Assembly: GCA_051208035.1 (NCBI GenBank)
Contig: JBPJFZ010000024.1
Span: 1 to 23,294, forward strand
Direction of reading: 5' to 3'
From: JACKOB01 sp024234575
GTDB taxonomy: Bacteria > Pseudomonadota > Gammaproteobacteria > Pseudomonadales > Oleiphilaceae
DNA length: 23,294 nucleotides
Below, in pieces: positions 16,071-23,165 of the stretch. The position numbers and the translations under genes are program-made. The notes under the pieces were generated by a model. The model saw only the letters and a program-made list of their open reading frames with translations. It had not been told where the DNA came from and ran no database searches. Within the stretch, counting starts at the first letter, position 1, and every line of letters begins with the position of its first letter.

Positions 16071-17282
16071 ATGATCAGTACCGCCATCATCGCAGAAGAT
16101 AGTAAAAGCCTGCAAGATCTGCTGTTGCATCATCTTGAAGCTTTAGGCGTGCGCGAGATTCTTTGCTGTGATAATGGCGAAGATGCACTGCTCGCCATTA
16201 AGGCAAATCCATCACATTGGGAGTGCGTGATCACCGACCTGCACATGCCGGTTATGGATGGGCTTGAGCTGTTAGAAGCACTGGGCAACGATAACTATCG
16301 CGGTGGCGTAATTATCGCGTCATCATTGGAGGACCGTGTAGTGCAAATGGCTGTCGACATTGCCCTTGCGCACAAAGTACACCTCGTCGGCTCTTTGGCA
16401 AAACCAATCGATGCGATAGAGCTGACACGATTGCTTCAAAAATCACGCGAGATTAAAGGCTTTGTGCCGTTGGAGGTAAAATACCTAAAACAGCGTGAAT
16501 TACTCGATAGTATCAGCAACAACCGAATACTTCCCTACTACCAGCCTAAGGTTGATAACCGCAATGGCCAACTCATCGGCATGGAAGTCTTATGTCGTCT
16601 CGACTGCCCGGAAGAGCACCAGGTAATTTCCCCTGACCGATTCATTCCCGTCGCAGAGAAATTTAACCTGATCGACTTACTGACCAGACAACTATTAGAA
16701 CAATCGCTAAAAGACTACAAAAGGCTGTGCCAATCACTAGGCTGCGAACCAAAGCTCGCCTTTAACATATCCCCGTTACAGCTTCACAACCCGAAATTCC
16801 CCACCGCGATGGGTGATATATGTGACAGGGCAGGCATTGATCGAGGTAAAGTTATTTTTGAAGTGACGGAGCGCCAGATTATGAGTGAAAGAAAGCAACT
16901 GATTACACTGGACCGGTTGCGAATTCATGGTTTTGGATTATCCCTGGACGACTTCGGCACTGGCTTTACCAACATCCGACAACTACGGGAATTTCCCTTT
17001 ACCGAAGTTAAAGTCGACCGTTGTCTCATCAAAAACATCAGCAAAGACCGGGTCTCGCAAGTTATATTGCGAGCACTATCCAGCATTGCACAAGAATTCA
17101 ATATGGCATTGGTGGCAGAAGGCATAGAAGAGCTATCAGACTACCAGTACATCGCAGAAAACTTCCACCTCATTGCGCAGGGTTTTCTAATCAGCCGTCC
17201 TAAATCCATTGACGAAATTATCCGCTGGCATCACGCCTGGTTAAAAACTCACCCCATCGAAGCAACTGAAGAAAGCGACTAA
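16071..17282 (+). CDS. response regulator with EAL domain (c-di-GMP phosphodiesterase)
   Basis: A 403-residue soluble protein. The REC domain (1-125) has the acidic pair E9-D10, phospho-acceptor D56 (ITDLHMPVMDG), switch S84 and K111 (SLAKP). The EAL domain (145-395) has the signature as E-V-L (E172) rather than EAL, plus N232 (FNISP), E264 (FEVTE), D293-D294 (LDDFGTGF), K314, E350 (VAEGIE) and Q370 (AQGFLISRP). All metal- and substrate-binding positions are therefore kept, and it is probably an active PDE-A making pGpG. This layout is that of VieA/PvrR-like regulators without the HTH. The cognate histidine kinase is not in the window. Its stop is 11 bp from the convergent DsbA-like gene. Confidence 0.93.
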   Translation: MISTAIIAEDSKSLQDLLLHHLEALGVREILCCDNGEDALLAIKANPSHWECVITDLHMPVMDGLELLEALGNDNYRGGVIIASSLEDRVVQMAVDIALAHKVHLVGSLAKPIDAIELTRLLQKSREIKGFVPLEVKYLKQRELLDSISNNRILPYYQPKVDNRNGQLIGMEVLCRLDCPEEHQVISPDRFIPVAEKFNLIDLLTRQLLEQSLKDYKRLCQSLGCEPKLAFNISPLQLHNPKFPTAMGDICDRAGIDRGKVIFEVTERQIMSERKQLITLDRLRIHGFGLSLDDFGTGFTNIRQLREFPFTEVKVDRCLIKNISKDRVSQVILRALSSIAQEFNMALVAEGIEELSDYQYIAENFHLIAQGFLISRPKSIDEIIRWHHAWLKTHPIEATEESD

Positions 17283-17293
17283 TCAGACGTCTT

Positions 17294-18010
17294 TCAACAC
17301 CATGACGCTCCCGGTTTTAATCCCAGCTCCAAAACCTCTTGAATATTCGCCTCCAAAATACGGTAACCAACATTGCCATATAACTTCTGCCGACCTTCAT
17401 TCAACAAAAACGTCGGGCTGCCTTCTATGTTTTGCTGATCTTTTAGCTCAACGTCACCGCATAATGCCGCCATTGCCTCTCCTGAGCTCAAGAGTTCGTT
17501 AATAACAGCCACTGGCAAATTATGTTCCACTGCGATTTCATTCAACACTTGCAGAGAAGATACGTCTCGATTATCCCTAAAGAATGCCAACCGGACTTGC
17601 CAGATGAAATTTTCAAAAATCAACGAGCTTCCACCAGGCGCAGACGCTGCTGAAGACTGCCTGCTAATGGCAAGTTGCGCCGCCTTCAAATAGAGATGTG
17701 TCGCCGCAGAACTTTTGGGCTGACAAGTGAGCCAGATATCAGGATGCACGACTACATGAGGGAATTTTTTGGCCACTTCATGTACATGCTTATTAAAGCC
17801 AGCAAACCCACCCCTATCATGCCAACCTTCTGCTATTCGCTTTTGTGTATCGCCAAACAACGCCATAAAACGGTAGTCGAACGCGATTGCCGTGCCAAAC
17901 TTCTTTTTTAGCTCATCCACGCGGATTTGCGCTACATAAGCCCAAATGCAAAGCACATCAGAAAACATGGTGATGTGAACCGGACCTGACTCATTTTTTG
18001 TGTCAATCAT
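17294..18010 (-). CDS. DsbA-fold thioredoxin-like oxidoreductase/isomerase family protein
   Basis: A 238-residue protein. The ATG at 18010 is chosen over one at 18070 because AGGGAG lies 7 bp before it and the longer form would overlap the rhodanese gene. There is no signal peptide, so it is cytoplasmic. The thioredoxin-like start ITMFSDVLCIWAY carries C21, but the second position of the usual CxxC is Ala (CIWA). The cis-Pro loop is present as EGSPTFLL (196-203). This pattern resembles DsbA-family/FrnE and HCCA-isomerase (kappa GST) relatives, which work with one Cys and glutathione. It follows the rhodanese gene by 41 bp and is probably co-transcribed, suggesting a shared sulfur or redox role. 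The substrate is unknown. Confidence 0.82.
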   Translation of the reverse strand: MIDTKNESGPVHITMFSDVLCIWAYVAQIRVDELKKKFGTAIAFDYRFMALFGDTQKRIAEGWHDRGGFAGFNKHVHEVAKKFPHVVVHPDIWLTCQPKSSAATHLYLKAAQLAISRQSSAASAPGGSSLIFENFIWQVRLAFFRDNRDVSSLQVLNEIAVEHNLPVAVINELLSSGEAMAALCGDVELKDQQNIEGSPTFLLNEGRQKLYGNVGYRILEANIQEVLELGLKPGASWC

Positions 18011-18051
18011 GCCTATCTCCCTGATTTTAGCGATACTGACAAACAAACACC

Positions 18052-18414
18052 TTACTTGCTTCCCGAACATAGCGCCGCTTTGATTTCAGCAAACGAAGCG
18101 TTAATCAAATGCACGTTTTTATAACCCATTTTTTCAAGTGATTGCGCCGCCAGTGCCGCCCTTCCTCCGGTGCCACAATGCAAAATAATGCAGCGCTGGG
18201 GATCCTGGCACAGATCACCTATACGCATTTCAAGCACGCCACGAGGAATATTAATAAACCCTCCAACAGCAGCGTCAGTGTGCTCACTGGTTTCGCGCAC
18301 ATCTATCAATAACGGGTTATCACACTGGCCAATTAATTCCCTGGCCCCCTCAATGGTCAGACATTTCAGTCCTTCTTTTGCTTCTGCGGCAAACTGTGGC
18401 ATGGTTTTAATCAT
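18052..18414 (-). CDS. single-domain rhodanese (sulfurtransferase)
   Basis: A 120-residue cytoplasmic rhodanese-like domain. The catalytic loop is HCGTGGRA with C80, which would carry the persulfide; the upstream LLIDVRE (35-41) and NIPRGVLEMRI (55-65) segments are standard for the fold. GAGGGG lies 5 bp before the ATG, a strong ribosome site. It leads a two-gene unit with the DsbA-fold protein. Cytoplasmic single-domain rhodaneses shuttle sulfane sulfur to thiols; the acceptor is not shown by the sequence. Confidence 0.92.
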   Translation of the reverse strand: MIKTMPQFAAEAKEGLKCLTIEGARELIGQCDNPLLIDVRETSEHTDAAVGGFINIPRGVLEMRIGDLCQDPQRCIILHCGTGGRAALAAQSLEKMGYKNVHLINASFAEIKAALCSGSK

Positions 18415-18515
18415 ATTAACCCCTCGAGAATAACTTCATAACCATTTAGCTATTTTAATAATAGCAAGCTCTTTCCCCGCGCACCATCACCAAACTTCTT
18501 CCCATCGACTCCCGG

Positions 18516-20414
18516 CTATTCGTACACGTAGACACAGACTCGGTTTCGCCCCGACTCTTTTGCTTCATAAAGTGCTTTATCCGCGCACTTAAAAAGTAGA
18601 TCATCTGCTTTCAAGCGGGACTCGGCAACACCGATACTACAGGTAACCCTTGGCTCGAATGAACTTTCTTCGACACTTTTGCGGATACGTTCAAGCAGTA
18701 TTTTAGCGCCTTCAGCTGATGTTTGAGGCAAAATTACAGCAAACTCTTCACCCCCAATCCGCGCCAACAGATCAACTTTACGCAGGCTTCTTTCGATCAG
18801 GGTACTAAAACGCTTAATCACCTGATCCCCAACATCATGGCCATGCTTGTCATTCACATTTTTGAAAAAGTCGATATCCAATATTGCCAGCGAAAAAAAG
18901 CTATCTGGATAACGTCTAAAGTAATCCCAATGGCGAAGAAGCTCATGTTCGAAATGACGCCGGTTAAAAGCGCCCGTCATTGGATCGGTAACGGTCAGCT
19001 TTCGTAGTTTTTCTTCCATCCGCTTCAACAACGAAATGTCGCGATAATTCGCGACATAGAGATTTGGGTTGGCAGACTTATCTATTTTTATCGCATCAAT
19101 ATGCAAGAACTCGGTCACTAAACCACCGTCTTTACGCTTATTGATGATCTCTCCATCCCAGTGCCCATTCGTAGTAAGACCCTCTCTCATATCTTGAAAG
19201 AAAGAAGAATCATGCTCTCCCGATTTTAATAGCTTTGGCGTATTCCCTATCAGCTCTTCTGCAGTAAAACCAAACTCATGAATGAATGATGGGTTTACAT
19301 CGAGAATGACCTCATCTGCATCAGTTATCAGCATTGGCGAGGTAGAACGAAAAGCGGCATCTGAAAGCATTTGAACTTGGCGCAGCAAAGAGTATCTCGC
19401 CCACGACCAAGCAATGGGTATACTTAAAAATAAAACAATAACCAACATGATACGCACGCCCTTAAAAAGCTGAGACATTCTTGTTGAGGCATACTCTGTT
19501 ACCAACGCTTCATTGATCGCTAAAAATGCATAGGCACGTTTGGCACCAAAGCTTTCTGAAAAAGTATTTATCTGATTAAAAACGTAATCTACCCCATCAA
19601 TTTGAACCAGACCTTGTGGATTTTGTTGCATCGCCTCCCAGAGCTCTGGGTACTGATGAGGAATGTTGTAGCTCGCACGCTCCGGTAACGCTTGACCAAA
19701 CAAAAGTGACTTATTTGGGCCGTAAATATAAAACCCTTCACTATTGGCAATTTGCACCGTATCCAACCCCTGAATTCCTTCATGCACTCTGGCGAGAAAA
19801 TCCTCCGAAGAGACAGACAAAATCAACCGGTATTGCCTGTTATTCCTCTCTATCGGAATCACAAAATTCCACAGCCAGCGGTAAGGCGTTACGACCGCCA
19901 AAAACTCCTCGTGCAATCCCTGCTCTACGCTTATTTTTGCTTTACTATCTGCAGGCGAAATAAATTTTTCGGCACCATAAAACTGAAACTGTTCGGGCAA
20001 CACCGCTTTCATATCGGTGGAGCTGTAATCTACCCGAATGACTTCCCAACCGTCTGGATCAACCAACCGCAAAGAACGTATGTATTTGAGATAGCTAAAA
20101 AAGTTCATCCACGATTTCGCAATCAATGACTTTTTAAGTTCATCCGGCGACTGCAAATACGACTGAATATATTCATTATTCTCAAGAAGGTGCACCATCG
20201 CTAAAAGCTCATCGGAACGCTTTTCAAGCTTTACCGAAAAGATCTCTATACGTGCCTGCTGCGAAGAGATCAATGCATCTTTAGCTTCAGCAAATAAAAC
20301 ATGACGCATCAATAAGCTATAAACGCCAATAACTAAAATGAATAGCAATACTGTGACGAGATACTTTGTGAATATCGCACGCTTTGAAAGCGCCCGACCT
20401 GAAGCCCCTAACAT
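18516..20414 (-). CDS. membrane sensor PAS-GGDEF diguanylate cyclase
   Basis: An inner-membrane protein of 632 residues that makes c-di-GMP from GTP. It has a TM segment at about 16-38, a large periplasmic sensor at 39-318 (Cache-like, e.g. LRLVDPDGWEVIRVDY), a second TM at about 319-338, a PAS domain at 345-465 (SPMLITDADEVILDVNPSF) and a GGDEF domain at 472-630. Active-site GGEEF is at 554-558 with metal D513 (LDIDFFK). The inhibitory I-site RKVD lies at 545-548, exactly five residues before GGEEF, so product inhibition is expected. The ATG at 20414 has GGGAA 9-10 bp upstream. It is monocistronic, with the tRNA gene on the opposite strand behind it. The ligand is unknown. Confidence 0.93.
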   Translation of the reverse strand: MLGASGRALSKRAIFTKYLVTVLLFILVIGVYSLLMRHVLFAEAKDALISSQQARIEIFSVKLEKRSDELLAMVHLLENNEYIQSYLQSPDELKKSLIAKSWMNFFSYLKYIRSLRLVDPDGWEVIRVDYSSTDMKAVLPEQFQFYGAEKFISPADSKAKISVEQGLHEEFLAVVTPYRWLWNFVIPIERNNRQYRLILSVSSEDFLARVHEGIQGLDTVQIANSEGFYIYGPNKSLLFGQALPERASYNIPHQYPELWEAMQQNPQGLVQIDGVDYVFNQINTFSESFGAKRAYAFLAINEALVTEYASTRMSQLFKGVRIMLVIVLFLSIPIAWSWARYSLLRQVQMLSDAAFRSTSPMLITDADEVILDVNPSFIHEFGFTAEELIGNTPKLLKSGEHDSSFFQDMREGLTTNGHWDGEIINKRKDGGLVTEFLHIDAIKIDKSANPNLYVANYRDISLLKRMEEKLRKLTVTDPMTGAFNRRHFEHELLRHWDYFRRYPDSFFSLAILDIDFFKNVNDKHGHDVGDQVIKRFSTLIERSLRKVDLLARIGGEEFAVILPQTSAEGAKILLERIRKSVEESSFEPRVTCSIGVAESRLKADDLLFKCADKALYEAKESGRNRVCVYVYE

Positions 20415-20583
20415 GACATTTGATTCCCGCTAATAAACGCTGCAAAGAGGGTATTCGGCCCCATTGCAAATGTAGCATCATTTAAATATAGCGAAAATCA
20501 CCCATAAAACGAGCTCGTTTAATTGAAAATGGCCAAGACCCGCAGCTTACGCAGCCTCATTGCTGCCAATAACGCATTCCAGC

Positions 20584-20612
20584 TTGAGCCCGCAGGCTTA
20601 GTTGGTTATGAT
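20584..20612 (+). promoter_or_regulatory. promoter of tRNA-Arg
   Basis: TTGAGC (20584-20589), a 17-bp spacer and TATGAT (20607-20612), followed by a GC-rich discriminator GGCGCC. Such discriminators are typical of stable-RNA promoters under stringent control. Transcription would start near 20619, about 11 nt before the mature tRNA. Confidence 0.75.
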
Positions 20613-20629
20613 AGGCGCCTTCGCAAAAT

Positions 20630-20706
20630 GCCCTGGTGGCACAGCTGGATAGCGCGGCCCCCTCCTAAGGGGCAGGTCACAGGTTCAAATCCTGTCCAGG
20701 GCACCA
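20630..20706 (+). tRNA. tRNA-Arg (anticodon CCU)
   Basis: A 77-nt cloverleaf. The acceptor GCCCTGG pairs with CCAGGGC, followed by A and an encoded CCA. The anticodon arm is GCCCC / loop CTCCTAA / GGGGC with anticodon CCT (reads AGG). The T arm is ACAGG-TTCAAAT-CCTGT. It lies at the border between core-type genes and the accessory zone to the right, a common attachment site for integrative elements. Confidence 0.97.
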
Positions 20707-20764
20707 CTTCTACTTTTTCTTTCTTCGCAGCTTTGCTGGCTGTTAGCTATTGGTCATTTTCTGG

Positions 20765-20785
20765 TTTTGGGACAATTCTGGGACA
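20765..20785 (+). repeat. direct repeats TTyTGGGACA, possible integrase arm sites
   Basis: TTTTGGGACA (20765-20774) and TTCTGGGACA (20776-20785) lie 11 bp apart, one helical turn, and 59 bp after the tRNA 3' end. Such tandem GGGACA-type repeats are found beside tRNA attachment sites of integrative elements, where they can bind the integrase arm domain. No integrase gene is seen, so the element may be lost or degraded. Confidence 0.4.
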
Positions 20786-20844
20786 GCAAGTAATTTTTTG
20801 GCTCCCGCCAAATACGACTGCATAGGTGAAATCAGGGGCAACCT

Positions 20845-21071
20845 TTACCAAAAGAGCAGGAGGTTAGTGGCAAGTATCCAATCACTTTTCGGCAGGCGCC
20901 GACGACCTCGTGCTAACAGTCTAACATCAATACGGCGCTGAACTTCATCAACAAACCTGTTGTTACCGGTCAGTTTGTATCGGCTAAAGCCTGGTAAATA
21001 AAGTTGTGCTCACAAACACAGCACAATATGATGCGGGCAATTTGGAACCAGTATCGTGCCACCCTTGGCAT
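20845..21071 (-). pseudogene. relic of REP-associated tyrosine transposase (Y1_Tnp type)
   Basis: An ATG at 21071 reads MPRVAR. After a -1 shift the next frame reads ILVPNCPHHIV, which together match the N-terminal signature of REP-associated transposases (MPRxARxxxPxxPHHV). An in-frame TGA follows a few codons later. The same frame then continues with TGNNRFVDEVQRRID and ARGRRRLPKS, like the C-terminal tail of this family. The catalytic middle (about 150 residues with HUH and Tyr) is absent. It is therefore an internally deleted, frameshifted remnant with no function expected. Confidence 0.6.
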
Positions 21072-21175
21072 CGCACCCACTCCTTTTTTAGCTTTAATAC
21101 CCAAATCAGCAGCGAGAAAATAAACCTAACCTCTTTTTAGGCTCTCTGAGTATGGCAATTTAAAACTGAGAGGGT

Positions 21176-22090
21176 TTAGGGCGCGTCTGGATCAATTCCT
21201 GCGTTTTTAAGCAAATCCCGTAGCCGCTCCTGCTCAAGTAATGCTGCCTCTTTTTCCCTGCGCTCTTCTTCCTGCATCCTCACAGCTTCTTCCTGCATCC
21301 TCACAGCTTCTTCCTGCATCCTCACAGCTTCTTCCTGCTTCCTTACAGCCTCTTCCTGACTCTTTACCGCTTCAGCATGTTTTGCCAGCGCCTCTTCAAG
21401 TAAAGCTTGCTGGGTTTTTTCTTCCCGTATGGCATTCTCCCGTGCTTGATACAGGTGATAGGCTTGTTCTTTTTCAGAGAATCGCTGTAATGTGGCCATG
21501 GCTTGTCTCAGTTCTGGTGTATTCAATTGGGCAGGTAACTCCGACCAGCTTTTGGCTTCCCTGAAGAATATCATCCATTGATCTTCAATACTCGGGGTCG
21601 GGGTTGTCTGCCATTTGTTCAATTCTAATACATGCAGACTGCAATGGTCATTTAAAATCTTCTGCTGTGCCAGGTCTGCCATTTGAAAGTGGTGGTGAGC
21701 AACTTTGGTTGTTGTAAACAAGTTTTCAGATAACAACCAGATCGAAATAACCGGATGCAGATCACTGTACTTTTCCCCGTCCTGCAATTGTGCGGCGTAA
21801 ATATCACTCCAGGTATAAAGCATTCTTGCAGGTAGATGCGGGAAAATCGCCATCTGGATTTCAATCTGGAATAGTCTTTTTTGTTCGTCTTGTGCTTTGA
21901 TATCGACAATCGAGAGCTTATCCCCAATAAATTCCTTTTCGTTGTAGGGATTGAGGATATCCACCACAACAATCGGTGAGTCTGGTTTGATCACGCTATT
22001 GAGAAAGCTGATAAGTAAGGGCTTGTTATTTTCAGCGCCGAGAATGGCTTTAAATACACAGTCTATTTGGGGATTGATGCGATGCTTCAT
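21176..22090 (-). CDS. Rpn family recombination-promoting nuclease / putative transposase (PD-(D/E)XK)
   Basis: A 304-residue protein of the PDDEXK_2 / TIGR01784 family, related to RpnA-E of E. coli, which are DNA endonucleases linked to RecA-independent recombination. The family start MKHRINPQIDCVFKAILG is intact. The catalytic block is D63 (IVDIKAQDEQ) and E77-x-Q79 (FQIEIQM). The rest of the N-terminal domain follows the family (ARMLYTWSDIYAAQL). Residues 215-290 are a charged coiled coil made partly of the heptad EEAVRMQ repeated in tandem, which may mediate oligomerisation. AGGAG lies 6 bp before the ATG. It stands alone in the accessory zone. Confidence 0.9.
   Translation of the reverse strand: MKHRINPQIDCVFKAILGAENNKPLLISFLNSVIKPDSPIVVVDILNPYNEKEFIGDKLSIVDIKAQDEQKRLFQIEIQMAIFPHLPARMLYTWSDIYAAQLQDGEKYSDLHPVISIWLLSENLFTTTKVAHHHFQMADLAQQKILNDHCSLHVLELNKWQTTPTPSIEDQWMIFFREAKSWSELPAQLNTPELRQAMATLQRFSEKEQAYHLYQARENAIREEKTQQALLEEALAKHAEAVKSQEEAVRKQEEAVRMQEEAVRMQEEAVRMQEEERREKEAALLEQERLRDLLKNAGIDPDAP
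21266..21370 (-). repeat. 21-bp minisatellite inside the Rpn gene
   Basis: Three perfect 21-bp copies (21266-21286, 21287-21307, 21308-21328), then two diverged copies (to 21370), encode seven-residue units EEAVRMQ / EEAVRKQ / EEAVKSQ. Because the unit is a multiple of three, slippage would change coiled-coil length without breaking the frame. Confidence 0.9.
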
Positions 22091-22241
22091 TGAATTCTCC
22101 TATCCTTGGAAAAACTCATACTATCATCAGGTTATACGTTGAACAACGTGGCATTTAGTCCGTTATCATCGGCAACATGCACAATCAATCGAGCTAAATC
22201 ATATAAATTTGTCGCCTTTTTGTACTAATAGCCCTCTTTTT

Positions 22242-22676
22242 TCATATCGGATTCTTTAACCCATAGTGCAACAAGATGCGGCTTTTATCGTGACGCGCTT
22301 CGTTAAACAGCCGTTCAATGGTCGTTTTTGGTATATAGCCTCGGCCGATACGGCCAATGGTCATCGCCAGGGCGTCTTTCTTGGTTTGATTGCTTTCGTA
22401 GTCGGTGCGCTCGTATTCGGCAATTAAGGTATCCAGCCAGGGGCGGGCATCGGCGACCATTAGGGCTTCGGCAATGGCCTTGGCTTCTGCCCCGTGATAA
22501 TCACGTTGAATATGCTCCACCAACACCGGGATAGCCTCGGGGTGCGCCGCGGTACATTTCACTAATTGCTGGAGGTCGAGAATGGCAATACCGACCTCAT
22601 CCAGATCGGCAAATAGCTCTAGTTCATCGGCCAGGCGTTCTTCGGTGGGGTCTGTGCCGGAATCCAAATCTTTCAT
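22242..22676 (-). CDS. HEAT-like repeat protein, second of a tandem pair
   Basis: A 144-residue acidic, all-helical soluble protein without a signal peptide. Residues 45-140 (AIPVLVEHIQRDYHG, ADARPWLDTLIAEY, QTKKDALAMTIGRIG, TTIERLFNEARHD) show paired amphipathic helices of HEAT/ARM type. It aligns over this span with the preceding gene (22724 onward), so the two are tandem paralogues with a 47-bp gap. The function is unknown. Small tandem HEAT-like proteins in accessory regions are sometimes immunity proteins for secreted toxins, but no toxin is seen. The annotated ATG is preceded by only a weak GAGA-type ribosome site. Confidence 0.75.
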   Translation of the reverse strand: MKDLDSGTDPTEERLADELELFADLDEVGIAILDLQQLVKCTAAHPEAIPVLVEHIQRDYHGAEAKAIAEALMVADARPWLDTLIAEYERTDYESNQTKKDALAMTIGRIGRGYIPKTTIERLFNEARHDKSRILLHYGLKNPI

Positions 22677-22723
22677 AAGCGTCTCTGCGTGTTTTAAAGC
22701 TAAACTGGCTGTTTACCCGGTGA

Positions 22724-23152
22724 TCAGTCATCGTCATCCGCAAACAATTTCTTACGGTTCATGAACTCACCAATCTCCGGATCATCGCGTAAATCTGCAC
22801 GGCATTGAAGCGCCATTTGGCTGCGGCTTTTCAATACCGGAAACGCGAGCTGTCTACGTGCGCTGGCTCCGTGGGAGGGATCTTTCAGTATATCGATCAC
22901 CTCTGCCAGTTGCTTCCGGGTTGCCAGAGTGCCCAGGGTTTGGGCAATTTCAGATTTCTTTTGCGGATGGGTTGTTACGTCTGTGGTCTTGAACAAGCGC
23001 ACCAACTCATCCCAGTGGATGCGTGCTTCGGGGATGGCGAGCGCGAGTGCGAGACAAGCAAAAGTATGACCACTGTAGTCATCACGTGCTAAATGCTTTA
23101 ACAAAATCGGAATGGTATGCGCATAGGGTGGTGCGTCATCATAGGAACCCAA
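22724..23152 (-). CDS. HEAT-like repeat protein, first of the pair, 5'-truncated by IS insertion
   Basis: A 142-residue frame counted from a TTG at 23152 that has no ribosome site. The frame stays open upstream through the IS256-type terminus to the transposase stop, so the native start is missing. Its paralogue downstream has about 46 residues before the conserved IPxLxxHxxRD segment. Here only about 14 residues precede that segment, or 19-20 counting back to the IS border, so about 25-30 residues have been lost. Conserved helices include YAHTIPILLKHLARDDYSG, ARIHWDELVRLF, KKSEIAQTLGTLATR and QLAEVIDILKD. The acidic tail ends in ADDDD. Probably a pseudogene unless transcription and a start come from the IS. 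Confidence 0.65.
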   Translation of the reverse strand: MGSYDDAPPYAHTIPILLKHLARDDYSGHTFACLALALAIPEARIHWDELVRLFKTTDVTTHPQKKSEIAQTLGTLATRKQLAEVIDILKDPSHGASARRQLAFPVLKSRSQMALQCRADLRDDPEIGEFMNRKKLFADDDD

Positions 23153-23165
23153 ATGGGCAACAGAA

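Larger units (their letters stand above)
20707..21175. other. gene-free stretch after tRNA-Arg with mobile-element debris
   Basis: No intact gene is supported here. It holds two 10-bp direct repeats (20765-20785) and, on the minus strand, a decayed REP-associated transposase relic (20845-21071). A poly-T stretch follows the tRNA (cttctactttttctttctt) without a hairpin. Open frames on the plus strand are short and lack family resemblance. Confidence 0.6.

Noticed and set aside
16062..16076. Five-codon upstream frame (ATG ACA AGC GCA TGA) overlapping the REC-EAL start
   Set aside because: The overlap is notable, but this length arises by chance and there is no other evidence of a leader peptide.
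20523..20825. 100-codon plus-strand open frame covering the tRNA region
   Set aside because: It runs straight through the tRNA-Arg cloverleaf, and its product has no family resemblance.
20900..20980. Possible integron attC site (GTCTAACA and TGTTGTTACC segments)
   Set aside because: The arms do not pair as an attC and no integrase is present; the DNA is better explained by the transposase relic.
21266..21370. Possible CRISPR-like repeats
   Set aside because: The units are contiguous with no spacers and encode heptads in frame.
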